The translations under genes were made by a program, and so were the position numbers. The notes below the pieces were generated by a model. The model was not told where the DNA came from. It ran no database searches and saw only the letters and a program-made list of their open reading frames with translations. From Chthoniobacterales bacterium (lineage in GTDB: Bacteria; Verrucomicrobiota; Verrucomicrobiia; Chthoniobacterales; UBA10450): a DNA stretch of 5,476 bases. Within the stretch, counting starts at the first letter, position 1. Every line of letters starts with the position of its first letter. Positions 1-5,476 of the stretch are shown here, piece by piece. The DNA is taken from positions 1 to 5,476 of the forward strand of contig JACCXL010000287.1 of assembly GCA_013697015.1 (NCBI GenBank), in the 5' to 3' direction.

Positions 1-112
1 CGGCTTCGGCTTCGATCTCCGCGCCCAGCTTCGCCAGCCGGGCCGCGGTCGCGGGGACAAGCGGTGCTCGCATCTCACCCCCCTGCGTTTCCCTCGGCAC
101 AAAGATTCGCAT
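1..112 (-). CDS. pntA: NAD(P) transhydrogenase subunit alpha, N-terminal fragment (cut by left edge)
   Basis: Thirty-seven codons plus one base are visible, starting at the ATG complementary to 110-112 and running off the left edge. The peptide begins MRIFVPRETQGGEMRAPLVP and continues with ATAARLAKLGAEIEAEA. This fits the first beta strand, the VP[KR]E motif and the following 'P-x-T-x-x-x-L-x-x-LGAE' helix of the AlaDH/PNT N-terminal family. In that family the alpha subunit of the proton-translocating transhydrogenase binds NAD(H) and passes hydride to NADP+ bound on the beta subunit, supplying NADPH. Alanine dehydrogenase shares this N-terminal fold, but the 'PATAARLAKLGAE' stretch reads more like the transhydrogenase. 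A purine stretch GGAAAGG lies 14 bases upstream of the ATG, rather far for a ribosome binding site. The gene lies 209 bases downstream of the aromatic fusion gene on the same strand and could have its own promoter; none is convincing in 113-321. The family is fairly sure, the exact member less so. Confidence 0.7.
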   Translation of the reverse strand, partial: MRIFVPRETQGGEMRAPLVPATAARLAKLGAEIEAEA

Positions 113-321
113 GCGCGTGAGACTAACCTTTCCGTCCGCCGAGCGAAAACTGCGTTTCTGTCCGAGAGCGTGATGGTCCGGCGCGGCGCCGCCATTCAGC
201 ACCGTGCTCGTTGCTGTCGAGGCCCTGCCCTTCCGCTGCGAAGGAAAGACGCAAGCCGCTGACTTTTTTCACCAAGCAACGCCACCGCCGCTGTGCCGGC
301 GACCGGCTCTTACGGCTAGCT

Positions 322-2343
322 TCACGCGGCGAACTCTCGCGCGAGCGTCCGGAATTGGTCGAGATCGAGCGACTGCGGTCCGTCGGAAAGGGCGCTGTCC
401 GGGTCGGGATGAATTTCGATCATGACGCCGTGTGCGCCCACGGCGCGCGCCGCTCGCGCGAGGGGCGCGACCCATTCGCGGCGACCCGCGGCGTGGCTGG
501 GATCGACAATCACCGGCAGATGGGTGCGTTCGCGCAGCACGGGCACGGCGGAAAGATCGAGCGTGTTGCGCGTGGCCGTTTCGAAGGTGCGAATGCCGCG
601 CTCACACAGGATGACGCGCGCGTTGCCTTCGGCCATCACGTACTCGGCCGCGGCCAGCCATTCGTCGATCGAGGCCATCAATCCGCGTTTCAATAGAACC
701 GGGAGTCGCGATCTCCCGACTGCTTTCAAGAGCGCAAAATTTTGCATATTGCGCGCACCGATCTGAAGCACGTCGGCTTCGCGTGCGACCGCATCGACAT
801 CCGCCGGATGCAGCACTTCGGTAACAGTGTGCAAGGCGTAGGCGTGGGCCGCTTCATGCAGCAGGGTCAAGGCCTCGAAACCAAGACCTTGAAAATCATA
901 AGTTGAAGTGCGTGGCTTGAAGCAGCCGCCGCGCAGTAGTCCGCCGCCGCCATCGCGCACCGCGCGCGCGCACGCTGTGATCTGCTCGCGCGACTCGACC
1001 GAGCACGGGCCCGCAATCATCGCGAAAGGCGCGTCGCCGCCGATGCGAACGGTGCCGATCTCAACGACCGTGTCCGCAGCGTGATGTGCGCGCGAGGCGA
1101 GACGGTAGGCAGAATCGTTTTTCGCCGCCGGCGGAGCCTTTGAAATCTCCGCGGCTGGAACCGCCGCAGTGCTTTCACTGCTCGGTGCGCTCGCTTCTTC
1201 GGTCCCGGCGGGCGTACCAGCTCCGCTTCGTGGATAGCTGCCCAGAATGCGCACGGCCTGGGCGTGTTTGGTTAGTTCGCGCAGCGCCAGATCGACTTGT
1301 GGCTCGTGCAAACCGCCTTCGTGATCCAGATAAAAAAGATATTGCCACGGCCGCTCCGAACTCGGTCGCGATTCGAGTTTCGTCAGGTTCACGCCGTGCT
1401 GCGCGAGCGCATCCAGGCAGCGGGCGAGCGCGCCTTGCTCGTGCGCAGTGGTCAATAAAAGCGATGTCTTATGTGGAAGACGGTGATCCGCGGACTGCGC
1501 TTCCCGCGCAATCGCCACGAAGCGCGTGTAATTCTCTTTTTGGTTGGCGACGTTGCGCTTGATCACCTGCAAGCCATAGCGCGCGGCCGCCTCTTCGCTC
1601 GCGATCGCGCCGCGGGAAAGATCGCCCGATTCCGCCACGAGCATGGCCGCGCTGGCGGTGTCGTCCTCGATTTCCACCCGGCAATCTTGCAGCGCCTCCA
1701 GAAACGTCCTGCATTGAGCGAGCGCTTGCGGGTGTGAACCGATCCGGCGAATCAATCCGAGCGGCACCGGCTTGAGCGCGAGCAAACAATGCTGCACGCG
1801 ATGCACCTCTTCGCCGACCAGGTGCAGATTCGCCTGACTGAGCAAATCATACGTTTCCGTAATCGAGCCCGTGAGAGAATTCTCGATCGGGAGAAAGGCC
1901 ACTTCCGCGTCGCCGCGGGTCACCGCCTCGAGCGCGGCCGTGAACGAGCGATAGCCATGATATTGCACTGCGCCCTGAGCCGCGGCGAAATGGCTGCGCG
2001 CGGCGGTGTGACTATAGGAGCCCTCGACTCCTTGATACGCGACGACCAGGCCAGCGCCGCCTGCGTCATTGCTCTGGCGGGCGGCTTGAAACCGAACCGA
2101 GTGCTCGAGAATGCCGCGGTAAATCGACTCGACGAAATAACTGTCGAGTCCCTGTTCGCCGGCGAGCGCAGAAACTCGCGCCAGCAACTCGCGTTCACGC
2201 TCCACATCGCGCAACGGCAGCGCGGGATCCGCTTTGAGCGCGGCCACTTCGGTGACAACGCGCTGACGTTCGGCGAGCGCATCGATCAAACGCCGATCGA
2301 GGTCGTCGAGACGGGTCCGAAGTGAGGCAAGAGGATCAGACAT
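322..2343 (-). CDS. Trifunctional chorismate mutase / prephenate dehydratase / DAHP synthase fusion (P-protein joined to type I-beta DAHP synthase)
   Basis: The 673-residue protein joins three aromatic-pathway enzymes. Residues 1-90 are an AroQ chorismate mutase (chorismate to prephenate). The E. coli P-protein active-site residues all have counterparts at a constant offset of two: R9, R26, K37, D46, E50, S82, Q86. Residues 99-280 are prephenate dehydratase (prephenate to phenylpyruvate), with EGSYSHTAA (107-115), PIENSLTGSITETYDLL (152-168) and the catalytic NYTRF (271-275). Residues 292-368 are an ACT domain with GAL (304-306) and ESRP (324-327), the phenylalanine-binding motifs. Residues 371-412 are an Ala/Pro/Ser/Glu-rich linker. 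Residues 413-673 are a type I-beta DAHP synthase barrel (PEP plus erythrose 4-phosphate to DAHP) with AGPCS (444-448), KPRTS (476-480), LKRG (551-554) and DPSH (614-617). The metal ligands C447, H617, E643 and D654 have exactly the spacing of C102, H272, E298 and D309 in the Thermotoga maritima enzyme. The ATG at 2343 gives an N-terminus collinear with known P-proteins; the frame stays open for 38 Arg-rich codons upstream, which do not look like protein. No Shine-Dalgarno is visible. Likely cytosolic, with feedback by phenylalanine inferred from the ACT motifs. Confidence 0.95.
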   Translation of the reverse strand: MSDPLASLRTRLDDLDRRLIDALAERQRVVTEVAALKADPALPLRDVERERELLARVSALAGEQGLDSYFVESIYRGILEHSVRFQAARQSNDAGGAGLVVAYQGVEGSYSHTAARSHFAAAQGAVQYHGYRSFTAALEAVTRGDAEVAFLPIENSLTGSITETYDLLSQANLHLVGEEVHRVQHCLLALKPVPLGLIRRIGSHPQALAQCRTFLEALQDCRVEIEDDTASAAMLVAESGDLSRGAIASEEAAARYGLQVIKRNVANQKENYTRFVAIAREAQSADHRLPHKTSLLLTTAHEQGALARCLDALAQHGVNLTKLESRPSSERPWQYLFYLDHEGGLHEPQVDLALRELTKHAQAVRILGSYPRSGAGTPAGTEEASAPSSESTAAVPAAEISKAPPAAKNDSAYRLASRAHHAADTVVEIGTVRIGGDAPFAMIAGPCSVESREQITACARAVRDGGGGLLRGGCFKPRTSTYDFQGLGFEALTLLHEAAHAYALHTVTEVLHPADVDAVAREADVLQIGARNMQNFALLKAVGRSRLPVLLKRGLMASIDEWLAAAEYVMAEGNARVILCERGIRTFETATRNTLDLSAVPVLRERTHLPVIVDPSHAAGRREWVAPLARAARAVGAHGVMIEIHPDPDSALSDGPQSLDLDQFRTLAREFAA

Positions 2344-2736
2344 GGCGGGGGGAACGGAAATGCGCAGCGAAAGGCGGCGCGATTTACCGCGTCCGTCCGA
2401 GCTCCGCCGAAGACGGCGTGCCGAACGAACGCAGACTAAACGGACAGCCGGAAGCAAACGCGAATGCGTTCGTGCGCGGTGTAGCCGTCAAACTCATCAG
2501 GCGCGCAGGCTATCGCGGCGGCTGTCTCAAAGTCAAGCCGTTTGCTCACATAGATTCCCACCTGGCCCAACGAAGCTGGAGGCGTCTGGATCGATCTGGA
2601 ATGCCAGTATTCAGAGACTGCCCCGAGAGACTGCCCCCTTTGTTCTTCCCCACCACTTCCCAAGAGCGTTGTTATCCGGCGCGGCCCGCGCGAAAGTGCA
2701 ACTGGTCGCGAATCATTCTTGTTCCAAGCGATCGAA
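2344..2736. other. Divergent intergenic region between the aromatic fusion gene and aceB
   Basis: No credible gene lies in these 393 bases. Open frames cross it on both strands, but their translations are Arg-rich, match no family I recognise and overlap the flanking genes. Both flanking genes point outward, so promoters for each should lie here. On the minus strand a TTGACT hexamer (2531-2536) is followed 18 bases later by TAGCCT (2507-2512), or 16 bases later by GATAGC (2509-2514). This is a weak promoter candidate that would leave a leader of about 160 bases before the fusion gene. No good promoter was found for aceB. A short CGCCG/CGGCG hairpin with a 4-base loop sits at 2405-2418, and a 13-bp tandem repeat sits at 2613-2637. 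Confidence 0.7.
2613..2637. repeat. 13-bp tandem direct repeat upstream of aceB
   Basis: The 12-mer AGAGACTGCCCC occurs at 2613-2624 and again, identically, at 2626-2637, with a single G between, giving a period of 13 bases. It lies about 100 bases upstream of the aceB start codon, a position where a transcription factor could bind. The repeat itself is plain in the sequence; a role as an operator is only inference. It could equally be a chance or slippage duplication. Confidence 0.6.
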
Positions 2737-4347
2737 ATGGCCACCTCATCTCCTCCTAATTTCCCCGCAGGTGTCGAAGTGCACGGCGAAATCACGCCTG
2801 CCTTTGCGGAAATCCTGACGACCGAGGCGCTCGCCTTTGTGGCAAAACTGCAGCGTGCGTTCGGTGGACGGCGCGCGGAATGTTTGGAGCGCCGTCAGGA
2901 ACGGCAGGCGGCGCTCGACCAGGGCGAGGCGCTCGATTTTCTGCCTGAAACGAAGAGCGTCCGCGACGGCGATTGGACGTGCGCGCCGATCCCGGCCGAC
3001 ATCATGGATCGCCGGGTGGAAATCACGGGACCGACCGACCGCAAGATGGTGATCAACGCACTCAACTCCGGCGCGAAGATTTTCATGGCCGACTTCGAGG
3101 ACGCGAACGCCCCGAAGTGGACCAACATGGTCGAGGGGCAAATCAATCTGCGCGACGCGATCCGTCGCACGATCAATTTCACCAGCCCCGAGGGGAAGGA
3201 ATACAAGTTAAACAAAAAGGTCGCGGTCATCATGCCCCGACCGCGCGGCTGGCATTTGCTGGAGAAGCATCTGCTCGTCGACGGAGCGCCGATCTCCGGC
3301 GGGCTTTTCGATTTCGGCCTCTACTTTTTTCACAACGCGAAGGAGCTGCTCGAGCGCGGGAGCGGCCCGTATTTTTATCTGCCGAAAATGGAGAGCCATC
3401 TCGAGGCGCGCATCTGGAATGACGCCTTCAAGCTGGCGGAGGATGAGCTCGGCCTTCCGCAGGGCACGATTCGCGCGACTGTGCTCATCGAGACGATCCC
3501 CGCAGCGTTCGAAATGGACGAAATCCTCTACGAACTGCGCGAGCATTCCGCGGGACTAAATTGCGGTCGCTGGGATTACATTTTTTCCTGCATCAAAAAG
3601 TTCCGGAACAAGCGCGACTTCCTGCTCGCGGATCGCGCCTTCATCACGATGACGACGCACTTCATGCGCTCCTATTCGCTCCTCTGCATCAAGACTTGTC
3701 ATCGGCGGAACATTTTCGCGATGGGCGGCATGGCGGCGCAGATCCCGGTGAAGAACGATCCGGAGGCGAACGAAGAAGCGTTCGCCAAAGTGCGCGCGGA
3801 CAAAGAACGCGAAGCGAGCGACGGACACGACGGCACCTGGGTCGCGCACCCCCGCATGGTGCAGCTCGCGCTCGAGGCCTTTGACCGGCTGATGCCGACG
3901 GCGAACCAGATCGAGCGAAAGCGCGAGGACGTCCACATCACCGCAGAAGACCTGCTCGACTTCGGACCGAGCGAGCCGATCACGGAAGAGGGACTGCGCA
4001 CGAACGTCAGCGTGGGCGTGCAATATCTGGAAGCGTGGCTGCGCGGGAGCGGCGCCGTTCCCATTTTCAATCTGATGGAAGACGCGGCCACGGCGGAAAT
4101 CTCGCGCGCGCAGATCTGGCAATGGATTCGTCATGCCCGCGGCGTTCTGAACGACGGCCGCAAAGTAACGAAGGAACTCTTCCGCACCGTGCTCGATGAG
4201 GAGCTCGGGAAAATCAAAGCGCAGATCACCGAGAAACGATTCGCGTCCGGAAGGTTCGATCTAGCGCGCGAACTTTTCGATAAGATCACGACGGACGACG
4301 AGTTCGTGGAGTTCCTCACGCTGACTGGTTATGAGAAGCTTGATTGA
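2737..4347 (+). CDS. aceB: Malate synthase A (glyoxylate shunt)
   Basis: This 536-residue enzyme condenses acetyl-CoA with glyoxylate to give malate and CoA, the second step of the glyoxylate shunt, in the cytosol. Its length matches the A-type enzymes (E. coli AceB has 533 residues), not the much longer G type. Residues 268-283, REHSAGLNCGRWDYIF, fit the malate synthase signature. E252 (VLIET) and D280 (RWDY) are spaced like the Mg-binding Glu250 and Asp278 of E. coli, and D449 (NLMED) corresponds to the catalytic base Asp447. The RPRGWH segment (168-173) supplies the active-site arginine. I chose the ATG at 2737; a TTG six codons upstream is in frame but would only add FQAIE-like residues. 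No Shine-Dalgarno is evident. The gene is followed 175 bases later by aceA in the same direction, so the two probably form an aceBA unit with a large hairpin between them. No missing residues or frameshifts were seen. Confidence 0.97.
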   Translation: MATSSPPNFPAGVEVHGEITPAFAEILTTEALAFVAKLQRAFGGRRAECLERRQERQAALDQGEALDFLPETKSVRDGDWTCAPIPADIMDRRVEITGPTDRKMVINALNSGAKIFMADFEDANAPKWTNMVEGQINLRDAIRRTINFTSPEGKEYKLNKKVAVIMPRPRGWHLLEKHLLVDGAPISGGLFDFGLYFFHNAKELLERGSGPYFYLPKMESHLEARIWNDAFKLAEDELGLPQGTIRATVLIETIPAAFEMDEILYELREHSAGLNCGRWDYIFSCIKKFRNKRDFLLADRAFITMTTHFMRSYSLLCIKTCHRRNIFAMGGMAAQIPVKNDPEANEEAFAKVRADKEREASDGHDGTWVAHPRMVQLALEAFDRLMPTANQIERKREDVHITAEDLLDFGPSEPITEEGLRTNVSVGVQYLEAWLRGSGAVPIFNLMEDAATAEISRAQIWQWIRHARGVLNDGRKVTKELFRTVLDEELGKIKAQITEKRFASGRFDLARELFDKITTDDEFVEFLTLTGYEKLD

Positions 4348-4359
4348 GCACGACCCACG

Positions 4360-4465
4360 GTCATTCCGAGCGGAGTCGAGGAACCCCGTCGCGCTACCGG
4401 AGATCCGATCGCGCGGCGACGTTGTTCGTACGGTCGCGGGGTTCCTCGACTTCGCTCGGAATGAC
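4360..4465. repeat. Large near-perfect inverted repeat between aceB and aceA (REP-like hairpin)
   Basis: The arms 4360-4388 and 4437-4465 are inverted copies of 29 bases with one difference, separated by 48 bases. The left arm begins GTCATTCCGAGCGGAGTCGA. The single mismatch (G4373 against T4452) would be a G-U wobble in plus-strand RNA, so the whole stem can pair. It begins 13 bases after the aceB stop and ends 57 bases before the aceA start. There is no T-run after the stem, so it is not a classical intrinsic terminator. The arm sequence resembles a palindromic element that I recall as dispersed in genomes of soil bacteria; this was not checked. In an aceB-aceA transcript it could protect the upstream message or reduce read-through. 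Confidence 0.85.
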
Positions 4466-4522
4466 AGACGCGCGCGCGTTTCTTTGCCGCTGGAATAAAC
4501 CGGACAGACAACCCGAACTGCC

Positions 4523-5476
4523 ATGACATCCAACAACCAAAGCAACCCCGACTGGAGCACCGATCCGCGCTGGAGCGGCGTCGAACGTCCTTACTCGTTA
4601 GGCGACGTCCAGCGTTTGCAAGGCAGCGTCGTGATCGAGCAAACGCTCGCGCGGCGCGGCGCCGAAAAGCTGTGGGAACTTTTACAGACCGAGGATTACA
4701 TCCCGACGCTCGGCGCGCTCACCGGTAATCAAGCCGTCCAACAGGTAAAAGCCGGCTTAAAGGCGATTTATCTCAGCGGCTGGCAAGTCGCGGCGGACGC
4801 GAATCTCGCCGGCCAGATGTATCCGGATCAAAGCCTCTATCCGGCAAACAGCGTTCCTGCAGTGGTGAAACGGATCAATCAGGCGCTGCAGCGCGCGGAT
4901 CAGATTCATCACGCGGAAGGCAAGAACGAGATCGACTGGTTTGCGCCGATCATCGCCGATGCCGAGGCCGGGTTCGGCGGTCCGCTCAACGTTTTTGAGC
5001 TGACGAAAGCAATGATCGAAGCGGGCGCGGCCGGCGTGCATTTCGAGGATCAGCTGGCGAGCGAAAAGAAGTGCGGCCACATGGGCGGCAAAGTGCTCGT
5101 ACCGACCCGCACCGCGATCACGCACCTGATTGCCGCGCGCCTGGCCTCGGATGTTTCGAACGTGCCAACGCTGATCGTCGCGCGCACCGATGCGAACGCC
5201 GCCGCCCTCCTGACCAACGACGTGGACGAGCGCGATCATGAATTCCTGACCGGCGAGCGAACCGCGGAAGGCTTCTACCGCGTGCGTGCCGGACTCGATC
5301 AGGCGATCGCGCGCGCTACGAGCTACGCCGCGTATGCCGACATGATCTGGTGCGAAACAAGCGAGCCGAATCTCGCGGAAGCGAAACGTTTCGCCGAGAG
5401 CGTGCACAAGAAATTTCCCGGCAAGCTGCTCGCCTACAACTGCTCGCCCTCATTCAATTGGAAGAAGAAACTCGAC
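4523..5476 (+). CDS. aceA: Isocitrate lyase (cut by right edge)
   Basis: The first 318 codons are present and the frame is still open at the window edge; about 115 C-terminal residues should be missing by comparison with the 434-residue E. coli enzyme. Isocitrate lyase splits isocitrate into succinate and glyoxylate, the first step of the glyoxylate shunt, and normally works as a cytosolic tetramer. Visible landmarks are SGWQVAADAN (85-94), the metal-site stretch DAEAGFGG (146-153), HFEDQ (173-177), the signature KKCGHM (182-187) with catalytic Cys184, VARTDA (219-224), WCETSEP (276-282) and NCSPSFNW (306-313). The ATG at 4523 gives an N-terminus (MTSNNQSNPDW) collinear with known enzymes; no clear Shine-Dalgarno precedes it. 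It follows aceB on the same strand, the same order as in the E. coli aceBAK operon. Whether an aceK follows cannot be seen. Confidence 0.97.
   Translation, partial: MTSNNQSNPDWSTDPRWSGVERPYSLGDVQRLQGSVVIEQTLARRGAEKLWELLQTEDYIPTLGALTGNQAVQQVKAGLKAIYLSGWQVAADANLAGQMYPDQSLYPANSVPAVVKRINQALQRADQIHHAEGKNEIDWFAPIIADAEAGFGGPLNVFELTKAMIEAGAAGVHFEDQLASEKKCGHMGGKVLVPTRTAITHLIAARLASDVSNVPTLIVARTDANAAALLTNDVDERDHEFLTGERTAEGFYRVRAGLDQAIARATSYAAYADMIWCETSEPNLAEAKRFAESVHKKFPGKLLAYNCSPSFNWKKKLD

Noticed and set aside
295..307. GCCGG-CCGGC hairpin just after the fusion gene stop as a terminator
   Set aside because: The stem is only 5 bp with a 3-base loop and no T-run follows on the minus strand.
204..766. 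Plus-strand open frames across the 3' end of the fusion gene
   Set aside because: Most of their length is antisense to the conserved DAHP synthase barrel, and they show no family motif.
2344..2457. In-frame upstream extension of the fusion gene by 38 codons
   Set aside because: The added residues are Arg-rich and unlike any P-protein N-terminus, while the ATG at 2343 places the mutase R9 and R26 in register with the E. coli protein.
2344..2530. Phenylalanine attenuation leader peptide before the fusion gene
   Set aside because: No short reading frame with a run of Phe codons followed by alternative hairpins was found.
2507..2536. Minus-strand promoter (TTGACT with TAGCCT or GATAGC)
   Set aside because: The -35 is good, but both -10 choices match TATAAT at only three of six positions, so it is not listed as a feature.
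2719..2736. TTG start six codons upstream for malate synthase
   Set aside because: The downstream ATG gives the usual family length, and there is no ribosome binding site favouring the TTG.
3556..4134. 192-codon minus-strand open frame opposite aceB
   Set aside because: It overlaps conserved malate synthase coding sequence, is Arg-rich and has no recognisable domain.
4344..4529. Small open frames on both strands between aceB and aceA
   Set aside because: Their translations (for example SERSRGTP and SSTSLGMT) are just the inverted repeat read as protein, a typical source of spurious hypothetical genes.
4757..5407. 216-codon minus-strand open frame opposite aceA
   Set aside because: It is the antisense of a clear isocitrate lyase; GC-rich coding DNA often leaves the opposite frame open, and the translation shows no family motif.

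Overview
This 5.5 kb, GC-rich window contains four protein genes. Two are complete and two are cut by the window edges. The proteins read as ordinary bacterial metabolic enzymes. The GC-rich composition, the weak or absent Shine-Dalgarno sequences and a dispersed-type palindrome built on ATTCCGAGCG-AGTCGAGGAA suggest a soil bacterium, possibly of the Verrucomicrobiota (Chthoniobacterales-like) or a similar phylum. That placement is inferred from memory and is weak.

Left part (minus strand): positions 1-112 hold the first 37 codons of a gene that looks like the NAD(P) transhydrogenase alpha subunit (pntA); the rest lies off the left edge. After a 209-base gap, positions 322-2343 encode the most notable object here, a 673-residue aromatic-biosynthesis fusion. 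Its order is AroQ-type chorismate mutase, prephenate dehydratase, ACT domain, an Ala/Pro/Ser-rich linker, then a complete type I-beta DAHP synthase barrel. One chain thus carries the entry step of the shikimate pathway and the two steps that commit chorismate to phenylalanine. The catalytic residues of the mutase and the synthase, and the main motifs of the dehydratase and ACT domain, are intact.

Middle: positions 2344-2736 are a 393-base divergent intergenic region with no credible gene. It contains a 13-bp tandem direct repeat upstream of aceB.

Right part (plus strand): malate synthase A (aceB, 2737-4347) is followed by isocitrate lyase (aceA, from 4523 through the right edge). Together they form the glyoxylate shunt: isocitrate lyase makes glyoxylate and succinate, and malate synthase condenses glyoxylate with acetyl-CoA to give malate. 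This allows growth on acetate, fatty acids and other C2 sources. The 175-base gap between them carries a large near-perfect inverted repeat (29-bp arms, 28 of 29 matching, 48-base loop), which would fold as a strong hairpin in an aceB-aceA transcript.

The aromatic fusion gene and the glyoxylate genes are divergently transcribed and share only the central intergenic region. Nothing seen here links them functionally. No RNA genes, CRISPR arrays, insertion sequences or phage genes were seen.
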